This document shows, piece after piece, positions 35,708 to 47,449 of a DNA stretch of 64,000 bases. The position numbers were made by a program, and so were the translations under genes. The notes beneath the pieces are model-generated. The model was not told where the DNA came from and ran no database searches. It saw only the letters and a list, made by a program, of their open reading frames with translations. The DNA is taken from the NCBI GenBank assembly GCA_014281115.1, contig JACONQ010000012.1:372001-436000 (forward strand). Direction: 5' to 3'. The stretch's first letter is position 1; each line of letters begins with the position of its first letter. Origin of the DNA: Laburnicola sp. R22_1 (lineage: Eukaryota > Ascomycota > Dothideomycetes > Pleosporales > Didymosphaeriaceae).

Positions 35708-36833
35708 GTTTTTTTTTGCGACTAAGGGGTTTCTAATAAAAATATTATAATAATAGCAGTTATCCCTCCTACTATTATTAATACAGGAAAGCGTTTTAAG
35801 ATAGTATTAATAAAAAGAGGTTAGCGCGTTATAAGCAAGCTAAGCGAGCTTGGCGCGCTTGGCGCGCCCACTCTAACTAAAAAAAACCATATATAAAACT
35901 ATGCGTAAGGCCATATTACTGTACTATAGTTTGGGGTAAGAGGGGGGAGATAAGGTGCTTATTACAATTATTATCTCTCTTCTCTACTATTATCCCTAAA
36001 GATATTACTAGAAGTAATAACTATTATAATAGCAGGTTTGTGCTACTTATAAGATATATACTAAGTGAAAGCTTATACACACTATAGGAATACTAACACT
36101 CTATCTCCGCATTAAAGTTAACTTTAAGGAGACTTCTACTATTTTCCTATTTCCCACTATTTTTCTAGGCCCTAGTGCTAATACTAATGCTAATGCCACC
36201 TAAAAGTACGCTCTAATAATTCGTCTGCTTAAAGTTGCCAAATCTACACTAGAGTATCGCTCTGTCTACAAGATTATTAATAAAAAGTAGAAGGTGTACC
36301 TTACCCTATATAAAGTGGTTCTAGTGTACTAGTTAGGCTGGCAATAGATTAGTAACTACAGGCGCAATAATAATAGATGCATAGAGTTCCTACTATAGTT
36401 TCTTACGTTGCTACTAGTTAGGAAGGTAGTAATAGAGAGCAAGATTAAGGAGAAAAAGAAGATAAAGGTGTTTATTAATAAGTTGCTAGGGGAGAAGAAC
36501 ATTGTGTAGATACGTTAGATCCTTATAGTTATAGCGTTAGATAGTAAGCGCGATGCGTAAGCGGCGCAATTACTAATAATAGCAATAATAGAGCTTAGTT
36601 TTCTATGCACGCTTTAAGTAAATTAATAGGTATTAGAGCGCTTATAGATAATTAGAGAGCAAGTGTGCAGTTTATAAACTATCCTTATAAACTATTATTA
36701 TGTTGGCGAAGACTAGTAGACTATATTTTTAGGCGCTGTACTAGAGCGGCCTTTCCATCCCAACCTACGCAGGCTCAAATTAAAAAAAATGTGGTTAAAA
36801 AGGGTGATTAAACACTAAATAAATAATACGACT
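35708..36833 (+). mobile_element. Family B element, copy B1 (unclassified, 1.1 kb)
   Basis: This 1,126-bp element is flanked by an exact 13-bp duplication ATAACTTTATATA (35695-35707 and 36834-36846). The left end is GTTTTTTTTTGCGACTAAGG. The right end contains GCGGCCTTTCCATCCCAACC and finishes AATAATACGACT. On the plus strand at about 36105-36600 a degraded coding core reads STLEYRSVYKIINKKQ, VYLTLYKVVLVYQLGQQQ and KVFINKLLGEKNIVQI. This aligns with the core of family A although the ends of A and B differ. I do not recognise the protein. Confidence 0.8.
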
Positions 36834-36849
36834 ATAACTTTATATAAAA

Positions 36850-38380
36850 GAGCATTATTTAGACTTTATATAAGCGCGCTAATATGTTTAAATAAGCTTT
36901 TACTATACTTAATGCATAGTTACCTTATACTATAATATATATAATAGATAATAGATTCTAATTCTAGTCTAATAGTGCTAATTACACAGTTATTAAAAAT
37001 AACTTATTTACTCCTAATAAAGCTCTCCCTACTATTAAAGATAATTCTAATCTATAGTGCTACACTTAAGTCCCCTTAAAAGCCCCTAGTCTAGAAACGC
37101 CTAATTTACTATATAGTTTATACTACTCTTATATAGCTAAAGTAAAACTTATTCTACTTAGTTGCGCCCTAATATACACTCTATCTAGCACTCTAGTAAG
37201 CGCCCTAATATCTATCCTAGCTTGTGGTGCCTACTCCGCACCTAGATAATATTTTTTACTACTTTCTAGTCCTAGAATATATATAAACTAAGCTTGCTAA
37301 TAGTAATTAGATGGATATACTCTAGAGTAAATATACTTTTATTACCCCCTTTAGTATATTTAAGCTAGGACGCTCTATAAAGCTACCTACTATTATTAAG
37401 TATTATAGAAAAGGTTAATTTAGCCCTAGTATTAAAGATTAGCTAGAGAATATACGTAATAAGATCTAGATTAATATAAACTACTACTAGGACAATAACT
37501 ATATAGAAAATTAAGATAACTTTATAAAAGCTATACTTAGCTGCCTTAGAGGCGCGCCTTAAAAGACTGCGCAAAATTAGTGTTAAACAAATTAGGCCCT
37601 TTAGAAAGAGTGTAGATCTAACTTATTTTTTAAATTTCTGAAAAAAACTTACTATAATTCTTTTACTTTTTAATAGGCATATACAAAGTTCTATAAGCTT
37701 TTTCTCTTTAATAAAATAGACGCCTAGATATTTCTATAAGCTTTTAAGAGTCTAGTTAGGAAGGGTAAACTAGACGCAAAGACCTAGAAGGATAAATTAT
37801 AACTTAAGTTAACTAGAAGTCTTAAGTTAATACTCTAGAGAGAGATAAAAGATTCTAATATTAACTACCTAGGAATTAAATGCTAAATAGTCGCAGCTAG
37901 CTACACTCTCTAAGATAATAATAAAATAAACTTATTGTAGGCGTATATACAAACCTCTTATAAGGTACTACCCTCTAGATTAAAGTCCTTATATATAGTA
38001 ACTAAAAAGTAAGCACTTTACTCTAAACTTACTATTTTCTTTTTACCTCTCTATAACTATAATAGAATATAGTGTATTAAGCATAATACTTATTTTTAGT
38101 ATAGTAAAATCGGGAATAAGCACTTAAGCTACTATAATTATTTCTAAAAGATAGCTATGTAAGTAAATATATAGGTAGTAGACAATCTTAATTTAAATAA
38201 ACTTAGTATTGCCTACTACTCTAATATAGACGTAGGTAATTTATTAAATAATAAGACTTTAAATATAAGCTACTAGACTACTTTAACCTAGTAGCTTATA
38301 TAGGGGCCACTAAACTAATTAATTTAGATAAGCAATAATTTTAATTATAAAATATAGATGCTAAACTAAAATTACTGCCT
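36850..38380 (+). pseudogene. Gag remnant of a chromodomain Gypsy element
   Basis: Stretches such as FITPFSIFKLGRSIKL, TIIKYYRKGQFSPSI and KAILSCLRGAPQKTAQN (about 37330-37580) have the look of Gypsy Gag. Near 38085-38130 a block reading YFxYSKIGNKHLSYY fits a zinc knuckle with cysteines changed to tyrosine. The upstream boundary is not defined and no LTR was recognised. Confidence 0.5.
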
Positions 38381-38399
38381 ATAGACAGCAAGATAATAA

Positions 38400-38720
38400 G
38401 GGTTCCTAAGCTATTTAGAGGCCCTTAGCTAGTTATGCTAGTGCAAAATATATTTTAAAAATTAGCTCTTAGGTTGCAAGTCTTAATAGATACTAGTACT
38501 AGCGCTTATAACCTTATTACTTTAAGGTATATAAAGGTAGTATAAAAATAGCTTAAAGCTAAACTCCTCTATCTAAAGATACTAATCCCCCTTAAAAACT
38601 TTGCACAGAAGAGAAGTATAAAAATAGATACTATTTTATAGCCTAGGTTAATATTAATAGACGTAGCTTTACTATATAGTTTATTTTCTATAATATAGAG
38701 GACTATAATCTTATTATTAG
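38400..38720 (+). pseudogene. Retropepsin remnant of the chromodomain Gypsy
   Basis: The plus strand reads LQVLIDTSTSAYNLI at about 38478-38525, the aspartic protease signature (DTG/DSG with glycine mutated) followed by a hydrophobic strand. It lies between the gag remnant and the RT, as in Gypsy elements. Confidence 0.6.
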
Positions 38721-39518
38721 TAGGAAATTTTTTAAATAAGCTAACTGCCTAGTTAACGCTTAGGACTACCGCCTTTATTAGAAAAATAATAAGAATCTAA
38801 CCTTTACTAGCAACCTTATTCTACTATAAACTTCCCCCCTATCTAATCCTTCTTACTAGGATAACACTACTTAATAAAACAGCCTACTTAAAAAGTAAAA
38901 CTATATCTAAAAGACTTACTTATTAAAAGCTACCTAAAGCGTCTCTAAGGAAAGCTCTGTCTAGCTTTCTAACCCCACTATCTTAGTTATTAGAATATAC
39001 TTAAAGGCTTACTAGAAACTAAGCTATAGGAATAACTTTAACAAAAATAGTAACGTAGAGGCTAAAGAGCTGCCTTTCTTAGAAAAAGAACTATTAGATA
39101 ATAAATTGCCTATTAGTTACCTTATCCTTACTATCTAAGAAAACTACTAGTAAGACTAGCCCCTAGAAATTGTGTGGTAGAATCTAGGTATTACCTCTAG
39201 CCCTAGACCTAGAGACTATAATTCTACTAAAGAAGCTAATCCGCAGATTAGATAGCTCTTATAGAAATTAACTATTTAATTAAAACTATCCTAGCTAGAA
39301 TAACCTAGGTTAGCTCTCTTCTACTCTACTAAATTGCTAATATAGAAGAAAAACTTATAAAAGATAAATAATAAATTACGTTTAGCAGATCTATTAGCCC
39401 TGTAGGATCTAGCTAACCTTTTAGAACTTATTTAGGCGCTAATATAGGAATAATTATATACTACTAGCTTTAATATTAATATAGTAAGCGCTATAGTCTT
39501 TATTTTGAATAGTAGCTA

Positions 39519-39675
39519 TAAGTTTAATATAATTATTAGTTTAATATAATTATTAGTTTAATATAATTATTAGTTTAATATAATTATTAGTTTAATATAA
39601 TTATTAGTTTAATATAATTATTAGTTTAATATAATTATTAGTTTAATATAATTATTAGTTTAATATAATTATTAG
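39519..39675. repeat. 17-bp minisatellite, about nine perfect units
   Basis: The unit TTAGTTTAATATAATTA repeats about nine times with no mismatch, inside the degraded Gypsy element between protease and RT. It lacks spacers, so it is not CRISPR. The perfect units within heavily mutated DNA indicate recent expansion. Confidence 0.9.
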
Positions 39676-39879
39676 TTATACTATCCCCTATAAGCTAGCT
39701 AAACTTATTAAGAACTATAAGAGAAAGATATATAGCCTAGAAAATAAGTCCTAAGCTAACCTACTTGCTAAAATAAAATAAGCGCTCCCCTAGCTAGGAT
39801 ACACTAGAGCGAAGCCTATCTATTTTTTAACATTAGATTTTAATGCCCTCTTGCCTTACTAAAAGGGTATTAATTACTA

Positions 39880-40359
39880 TATTAATTTTACTAAAGACCT
39901 ATCTACGGTTACTATCTTGCCTTTATATAGTATATTCTTAAAGTACCTTAAACTTCTTAAAGTCTATATTAATAACTATATTTAGTGTAGGTTTATTATT
40001 CCTAGTAATGCTAGCTTTACTTCGCTAGTATTATCTACTAAAAAGCTAGATAGAGGTTAGCACTTTTATATTAATTACTACTAGCTTAATACTATTACTA
40101 AAAAGAATATTATAGTAATTCTACTTATTAAGGAGACACTTATGCGCCTCTCTAGAGCAAAACTCTTTACTAAGCTTAATATTCGCTAAGTATTCTAATA
40201 AATCTAGCTTACCCTAAAGACTAAAGCGCTAACTACTTTTTAAATCTAGTATAAAAATTATAAGTATAGAGTCTTACCCTTTAGTCTCTATAATAGTTCT
40301 GCCACTTTTAATAGTTTATTAATAGTGTTTTAGGCAATTATCTAGATAACTTCTATACT
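39880..40359 (+). pseudogene. Gypsy RT, part 1 (chromodomain element)
   Basis: Reading through stops gives SLVLSTKKLDRG, INYYQLNTITKKN, AKLFTKLNI, then a block like YKYRVLPFSLYNSSATF, and finally ILYI, where the YxDD motif begins. At this point family A copy A3 interrupts the gene, and the motif continues at 41479 as INNLLIFSKNF. Confidence 0.8.
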
Positions 40360-40372
40360 ATATATATTAATA

Positions 40373-41465
40373 GTCGGCTTGCCAAACACCTTTTTTGATC
40401 TTTTTTTAGTTTAAGGTTAAAGTAGATTAAGATGGAAGGTTATATGTACTACTATATACCGTACCTAATTCTAATTAAAGACTAACCTTAAATACCTTAA
40501 TAACCACACACCCTATAAGCTCCTAACCTATATAAGGTTTACTTACGCTGTATATAGCACACCTGGCTTATCGCTACTACTATTATTAGTTATCTGCGCT
40601 CGCGCCGCTACGTGGCGTACTCGCTTAGATAAGCTAACTTAATAGTAATAATGGCTAGAAGGATCTCATAGATCTATGCGACACTCTTGCCACACTAGAG
40701 CTTGTTAATAAAAACCTTATTGTCTTTTTGCATTCTCTACTAGAGGATTCTATTACTAATAAGGAGCAATTACGTCTACTAGAGTAAGAATATAGTCTAG
40801 CTATTCTTTACAAACTAAATTAGCTGCCAGCCTAACTAGTATATATAGATAGTGTTATAAATAGTTAAGTATACCTATCTATCGCGCTAGACGAGTATCT
40901 TATAGATAGAATAGAACTTTAGCGTGGCTACGTTAGTAGTAGCAGCGCAAATCTTTAGCGTGTACTTTTTAGCAATAGCGAGTACTTCTTTAGAAATAAT
41001 ATTAATGCCTAGATAGATAGTAGGGCTTAAAGAGATAGTGGAGACTTTGTTAAGGACAACCTTAATGCGATAATAGAGCGATAGTGTATCTAGTACGTAT
41101 TACCCTTATTCTACTACTTATAAGAAATATACCTATTAATATGTTAACTTGTGTTGTTTGCGACAATCTAGATAGCGGTTTGCAACTTAGGATAGTAGAG
41201 AAGAGATAGCTTGCGGCATAGCCGCGCTAAAGTCTTATTTCTCTTAAAGTTCTAAGTGGCCTCTTTGTAAAGATTTTGCTTGTGGGAGCAGCCCAGCGCC
41301 AAGACCGCTAAGCTCGCTTAGCAGTTTAAACGCGCTTTTTTTTGTTATTACTTTTTTTACGCTCTTTTTAATTACTAAGTAGGGGGCTTTGCTTTTTTTG
41401 TTATATTATTTAAGATAAAAGCCTTTGTCGTGCTACCTCTAGGTAGTTAATTTAACGCCACACAC
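40373..41465 (-). mobile_element. Family A element, copy A3 inside the RT active site
   Basis: It is flanked by the exact 13-bp duplication ATATATATTAATA (40360-40372 and 41466-41478). It begins GTCGGCTTGCCAAACACC and ends with R1 followed by TTTAACGCCACACAC. Removing it and one duplication restores the continuous reading YINNLLIFS, a YxDD-type motif with both aspartates now read as asparagine. That fixes the element borders and the duplication length. It is about 1,093 bp. Confidence 0.9.
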
Positions 41466-41478
41466 ATATATATTAATA

Positions 41479-41592
41479 ATCTCCTTATCTTTTCTAAGAA
41501 TTTTCTAGAATATAAAAAATATATTTGCAAGGTCCTACTCTACTTAAAAGATACTAATCTCTAAGCTAATCTTAAGAAATACAAATTTGCTA
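41479..41592 (+). pseudogene. Gypsy RT, part 2
   Basis: It continues the RT frame after A3: NNLLIFSKNFLEYKKY, CKVLLYLKDTNLQANLKK and YKFAI, the usual stretch after the YxDD motif. It ends where Fot1-like copy 3 is inserted at TA 41593. Confidence 0.75.
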
Positions 41593-41594
41593 TA

Positions 41595-43465
41595 ACGTAC
41601 TTTGCACTCGAGTCGAACACTCTATCGAGTTAGACACTTTGCCAAGACCCCACTAAAACGTACTATTAGCAATAGTATAACGTAATGCCTTAACTATATA
41701 ATAATCTACTAGCGTTAAAAGAAGCGTATATATAGCTTACAATCTAGGCTATTAAATAAGACGCAACACTCTCTTAGTAACGCGCTATAGCTATCCATAA
41801 CGTCTCTTAAAGTACACTTAGCAACTAACGCGCTAAAAAGACGTTTAGACGCAACTGCGCACTTAACAAAATAAGACTTACTATAAGAGAGGAGTAGACA
41901 ATTGTAAAGCATATACTCGACCTAAATGTGTGAGAATTTTCGCCTTAGCTTAATGCTATAAAAGATATGGCTAATTCTTTACTAGCTGCACGGCACTATA
42001 AACTAGTTGGCTAGAGATGGTCTTATGACTTTGTTAAGCGCTAGCCAGAGCTTAAAGTTAAGTTTAATCGAAAGTACGACTACAAGAGAGCTCTCTAGAA
42101 GGATCCTACGGTAATATAAGACTAGTTCTAGCTTATAGAGAATATAAAGACCAAACATAGTATTCTAGACAAGGACACCTACAATTTTAATAAAGCAGGC
42201 TTTATAATAGGCATAATATTAACTAGAGTAGTAGTTATAGGCTCTAAGCGCTAAGGATAGCTAAAGCAGATGCAGTAGGGCAATAAGGAGTAGACAATAG
42301 TTATCCAAGGCATTAATGCAATAGGGTGGTGGATCCCACCCTTTATTATCTTTAGGGGCAAGCACCACCTCTTTGCCTAGTATAAGGAGAAGAATCTACC
42401 TTATAATTAGGTTATTGCAGTCTCTAAGAACGACTAGACAATAAATAAGCTTAGTCTATAGTGGCTAAAGCACTTTAATAAGTATACAAAGAGGCGTGTT
42501 ATTAGCACAATACGTTTGCTTATTCTTAATAGCCATAAGAGTTATAACTTATTTGAATTTAAATAGTATTGTAAGAAGAGTAATATTGTTACTCTCTATA
42601 TGCTCTCGCATTTATTGCACCTCTTACAGCCACTTAATATGGGCTGTTTCGCGCCTTTAAAAAAGGTATATAGGCGCTAAGCTAAGGATTTAATACGCAA
42701 CCACATTACGCACATTACTAAAATCGAGTTCCTGCCTTGTTTTATTACTGCTTTTAAGGCTTTGTTTACTAAAAGTAATATTAAAGGAGGCTTTCGAGGT
42801 GCTAGCCTAGTGCCCCACAATCTAGAAGCTATAATATCGCAGCTTAACGTCCGCCTGCGTACGCCTCCACTTTGTACTATTCGCGATAGTATATAGGAGT
42901 CGTAAACTCCGCGAAATAGTATAGAACTTAGGTCACAATTGACGCTAGTTAAGCAGAGGATTTAAAGGCATGTGGATAGTTCCCTAACTTATATAGTTAA
43001 GGCGATGAAAAAGCTTGTTAAAGACGCTAAGATAATAGGGCATTCTTTAGTATTAATAACCAAACGCAAGGCCAAACTTTAAGCTACTAATAAGGCCGCC
43101 ACACAACGTAAATTATATAAAAGAAAGCGATTATAGTAAGAAGGAGTCCTTATAGTTAAAGAGGGCCAGCGACTGGCTACTCTAAAGGACTTTGGGGTGC
43201 GTAGTGATGGCAAGAAGGCAAAGAAGAGGGTGTGCACTAATAGAGGCGAATCCACTTAACAGCGCTGTGGACGCTGCGGCAAGCCTAGGCACAATAAAAA
43301 AACCTATAGACAGCTTATAGAAGTAGATTCTAAATAGTTTAGCCTATTTAGACTATTGAAAATAGTTTATATTAACTCTATACTATCGTGAATAGTATAG
43401 AACTTAGTGGGGTCTTAGCAAAGTGTCTAACTTAATAGAGTGTCCAACTCGAGTACAAAGTATAT
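41595..43465 (+). mobile_element. Fot1-like transposon, copy 3
   Basis: This 1,871-bp copy is in opposite orientation to copies 1, 2 and 4. It is flanked by TA (41593-41594 and 43466-43467). Ends read ACGTACTTTGCACTCGAG and, at the right, a mutated ACAAAGTATAT. The subterminal repeats are CGAGTCGAACACT and CGAGTTAGACACT, 17 bp apart, which groups it with copy 2. It is strongly RIP-mutated. Confidence 0.92.
41685..43337 (+). pseudogene. Fot1-like transposase, dead copy 3
   Basis: The 551-codon length of copy 1 is kept (ATG 41685 to TAG 43335-43337) with many TAA/TAG stops. The first catalytic motif reads NKAGF and the second LILNSHKS, so two acidic positions are lost. The third motif reads LQPLNMGCF. 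The C-terminal knuckle reads RCGRCGKPRH. A minus-strand 65-codon open frame at its start is an antisense shadow. Confidence 0.85.
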
Positions 43466-43860
43466 TATAGAAACTAACTCTAGTAATAGCATTAATATAG
43501 GCTCTTTTAGTTAACTATAATCTAATAGTACCTAGAGTCTAGTTGTATAGGACTCTAAATTATTAAAGCCTACTAAGTTCAATAATAATATTTATAATAA
43601 GAAAATATTAGTAGTTATATAGAGCCTTTTAGAATACAGAGTACAACTAATTAGCCTCTAAACTACTAAGCCCTTTAATATTGTTACTAATTATTAGGCT
43701 CTTAAATACTTTAGCACTAAATATAAGCTCTCTTTATAGTAAGCCTATTAGTCTAAAAAGCTATCTAAATACAATTTTTAATTTATATACTAACTAGGCA
43801 CCGTAAATATTATAGCTAATACGCTATCTAGGAAATAAGATAGGCGAAGGTTATAGAAGG
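43466..43860 (+). pseudogene. Gypsy RNase H remnant
   Basis: The frame reads IETNSSNSINIGSFS, YNKKILVVI, LLEYRVQLISL, KPFNIVTNYQALKYFST and QFIYQLGTVNIIANTLSRK. These match the Gypsy RNase H order (ETDAS, YDKELLAIV, VxTDHxALxYF, RxGxxNxxADALSR) after reversing RIP. It starts directly at the right TA of Fot1-like copy 3. The roughly 100 residues that normally connect RT to RNase H are missing. Confidence 0.8.
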
Positions 43861-43989
43861 AGAAGAATTAAGAAACTCGCACCTAGTTTTTTCTTCTAGA
43901 TACTGCTAAAGTAGCCCTTATAGCTATTATAATTATAGAGTAGGAAAAAGCAAAAGTTAATAGAAGCTGTAAAGGAGCCTATTCTTATA

Positions 43990-44634
43990 TACTTATTAAT
44001 TGTCTACTATATATTAATTAAATAGATAAAGTACTTAAATTGCTCTAAAAAGTTACCTACTTAGAATTACTAGGTTTTGCCCTTACCTTTTTACGGTTAC
44101 TTCTTTATAAAGACTGCTTAGTAGTTTCCTTTATAAAGTTTCTCTAGATATATCTAATTTAAATAATATATACTTATTAGGATACTGCCTATTTAGGGCT
44201 ATAAATAACTTTTTAGCTTTTACACTAGTTATATTACTAAAAGGATATAAATGCTAATATTAATAGGTATATCTCTAAGTATAAAGATTGCTAGTAGAGT
44301 AAGCCCCTACTAGATAAAAATCTAGGCTTATTACACCTACTTCCTATTCCTAAAAATATCTAGTAAGATATCTTAATTAATTTTAAATTATTGCCTAAGG
44401 ATAAGAAAGAGTACAATAATGTAATAGTATCTTATTACTTTCTATTTAAGCGTGCCTTTTCTATACCCTACTATAAGATAGTTACTACTAAATAAGCTAC
44501 TAATCTCTACAATTAGTATATATTTAGAGTCTTTAGCCCCCTTTAATTAATTATCTCTAACTATAGCCCCTAGTTTATTTTCACTTTCTTAGCTACTTTA
44601 TATATGCTTATAGGTATTTAGTAACTTTTCTTTA
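43990..44634 (+). pseudogene. Gypsy integrase, part 1
   Basis: Degraded integrase sequence with a VSNYSPQFIFTFLATLY block near 44560 (usual SDRGPQF) and, at its end, GIxxLFFI. Fot1-like copy 4 interrupts just before the conserved HPQTDGQTE block, which is found at 46510. Confidence 0.75.
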
Positions 44635-44636
44635 TA

Positions 44637-46509
44637 ACGTACTCCACAACCGAGCGACTCACCCAACCGAGCGACTCACTTTTGCCAAGACCCCACCAAA
44701 ACATGTACTATTCACGACAGTACAGAGTCAATACGAACTATTATCAATAGTCTAAATAGGCCAATCTATTCAGAATCTACTTCTGCAGGTTATTTACACG
44801 TTGTTCTATTGTGCCTAGGCTCGCCGCAGCGTCCACAGCGCCATTAAGTTGGCTCGCCTCCATCAACGCGCGCCCTCTTCTTTGCCTTCTTGCCATCACT
44901 GCGCGCCGCAAAGTCCTTTAGAGTAGCCAGCCGCTAGCCCTCTTCAGCTGTAAGAGCTCCTTCTTGCTACAATTGCTTTCTTTTGTGCGATTTACGTCGC
45001 GTAGCGGCCTTATTAATAGCTTAAAGTTCGGTGTTGCGTTTGGTCATTAACACTAAAGAATGCCCCATCAGCTTAGCGCCTTTAACAAGCTTTTCCACCG
45101 CCTTAACTATATAAGTTGGGGAACTATCCACATGCCTTTAAATCCTCTGCTTAACCAGCATTGATTGTGACCCAAGTTCTGTACTATTTCGCGGAGTTTG
45201 CGACTCCCATGTACTATCGCGAATAGTACATTCTAGAGGCGTACGCAGGCGGACGTCAAGCTGCGATAGTACAGCCTCTAGGTCGTGGGGCACTAGGCCA
45301 GCACCTCGAAAGCCTCCTTTAATATTACTTTCAGTAATTAAAGCCTTAAAAGCAGCAATAAAGCAAGGTAGGAACTTGATTTTGGTGATGTGCGTAATGT
45401 GGTTGCGCATTAGATTCTTGGCTTGGCGCCCATACGCCTTCTTTAACGGCGCAAAACAACCTATATTAAGTGGCTGCAAGAGGTGCGACAAATGTGGAGG
45501 CATATAGATACTAGGCGGAGAGGTGGTGCTTGCCCCGAAGTGGAATTCGAGCGAGTTGTGACTTTTGTGGCCATTAATAATAAGCAAACGTGCTCCACCA
45601 ATAGTACGCCTCTTTATATGCTCATTAAAGTGCTTCAGCCATTGCAGACTAAGCTTATTTGTTGTCCAGCCGTTCTTAGAGACTGCAATAACCCAATTAT
45701 AAGGTAGATCCTTCTCCTTATACTAGGCGGAGAGGTGGTGCTTGCCCCCGAAGATAATGAAGGGTGGGATCCACCACCCCATTGCGTTAATGCCTTGGAT
45801 AACTGTTGTCCACTCCCTATTGCCCTGCTGCACCTGCTTTGGCCGTCCTCAACACTCAGAGCCTGTGACTACCGCTCCAGTCGATATTATGCCTATCATA
45901 AAGCCAGACTCGTCGAAATTGTAGGTGTCCTTATCTAGGATACCATACTTAGCCTTTATGTTCTCCACAAGCCAGAACTAGCCTTGTATCACCTCAGGAT
46001 CCTCCTAGAGGGCTCTCTTATAGTCGTACTTTCAATTAAACTTGACTTTAAGCTCTAGCTGGCGCTTAACAAAGTTTGGAGCCCAGTTATGGCCCATAGG
46101 GTCGCGATGCCGCTCAGCTAGCAAAGAATTGGCTATATCCTCTACAGCAGCAAGCCGTGGCGGGAATCCTCGCAAGTCTAGATCGAGTACATGCTGTATA
46201 ATCGCCTTCTCCTCTCTTACAGTAAGCTTTATTGTGTTGGGTGGGCAGTCGCGTTGGAAGGCGATTCCAGCGCGTTGTTAGCTAAGGGTCTTTTAAGGGA
46301 TGTTATAGATGGCGGCAGCGCGTCTTTGCGAAAGTGACGCGTCTTATTCAATAGCCTGGATCGCAAGCTGTATACAAGCTTCGTTTAACGCTAGTAGTTC
46401 GTTATGTTGTTGAGGCATCGCGTTGTACTATTAATGGTAGCACGTTTTGGTGGGGTCTTGGCAAAAGTGAGTCGCTCGGTTGGGTGAGTCGCTCGGTTGT
46501 GGAGTACGT
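44637..46509 (-). mobile_element. Fot1-like transposon, copy 4 (distinct TIR subfamily)
   Basis: This 1,873-bp element is flanked by TA (44635-44636 and 46510-46511). Ends start ACGTACTCCACAACCGAG and carry two copies of ACCGAGCGACTCAC spaced 17 bp, then TTTTGCCAAGACCCCACC. The inner part and gene match copy 1, but the outer 50 bp differ completely. Mutation load is lower than in copies 2 and 3. Confidence 0.93.
44766..46418 (-). pseudogene. Fot1-like transposase, copy 4, with replaced patch
   Basis: It is 551 codons long, ATG at 46418, stop at 44766, with several RIP-type stops. The second catalytic motif reads IINGHKSH (D to N). Right after it, positions 45503-45542 do not match copies 1-3. 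They carry a stretch identical to the same gene near 45721-45755 apart from one base, so a wrong 40-bp patch replaced the original at equal length. The third position is LQPLNIGCF. The N-terminal third is less like copy 1 than the rest. Confidence 0.85.
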
Positions 46510-47440
46510 TAGCGTAGTATCTATAAACTAATAGCTAAACTAAGATTATAATTTAGTACCTTAACTAGTATCTATATCTATTTATTAACTTTTATTAAGA
46601 TAACTAGTTAGATTTACTACGTAGCATAGACTAGGCCTATGTAATACTACTCTATAACAGCACTAGAGTTTCGCCTTTTAAAAATAAGTTTAGGTATTAG
46701 TTATACTTTTACTAGGACTAGCGGAAGCATACCTAACTAGTTACTAAATCTCTAGATAATATTACTTTAGAAAAGGCTAAAGTATAAGTTAAGGCCTATA
46801 CTAAAGTCTATAAATTTGTCTATAACACTGCCTGCACTAATATATCTACTACTTAGGAAATGTAATTAGAGTAGACTAATAGTTATAGATAAGCTATTAT
46901 TTTTAATATTAGAGACTAGGACTTTATTACTCTAAAGAGATTTATTACTAAATACCTATTAGTCAAGTTAGATAATTAAATAAAAAGACTATACCTAATT
47001 ATAGATAAGAAAGGCCACTTATTTATACTTAAACTCCTATAATATATAAGAGTTTATCTAGTATTCTACGCTAATAGGCTTTAACAAGATTTAAATAATT
47101 ACTTACTAGGTAAATTGCAACCTTTAGAACTACCTATTAAGATAGATAAAGTCTTTAAGTGGCTAGTTTCTCGCATCCTTAATAGTAAAGTATACTATAG
47201 AATACTAAAGTACTAGATAGTATAGGAAGGGTATAACCCTAACCTAATTTACTACCCTACTAATAATTTTATTAACTCTTCTCTACTAATTAAAGCTTAC
47301 TATTAAGAGTACCATAAGTAAGCTAGTCTACTAAAATAGTTGCCTATTTAGCTAGACGCTGCCCTTTAAGACACCTTTCTAAAGCCTATTTCTAAAGATA
47401 ATATGCCTATAAAAATAGGGTTAAAGTACTATATTAGGCA
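46510..47440 (+). pseudogene. Gypsy integrase part 2 with chromodomain
   Basis: The frame resumes as YLxTNSxTKIII (usual PQTDGQTEIVN), then LDLLRSIDxAYVILLYNSTR and VSPFKNKFRYQ, completing the integrase core. Further on come KAYTKVYKFVYNTA, KLQPLELPIKID and FKWLVSRILNSKVYYRILK, then IVQEGYNPNLIYYPTNN. The last part has the layout of a chromodomain (VExILxxRxxxxxxxYLVKWxGYxxxxxTWEP). This places the element among chromoviruses, whose chromodomain guides insertion toward modified chromatin. Confidence 0.75.
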
Positions 47441-47449
47441 TGCTTAGCT

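Noticed and set aside
39519..39675. Regular short repeats like a CRISPR array
   Set aside because: Units are contiguous with no spacers, low complexity, and the genome is fungal.
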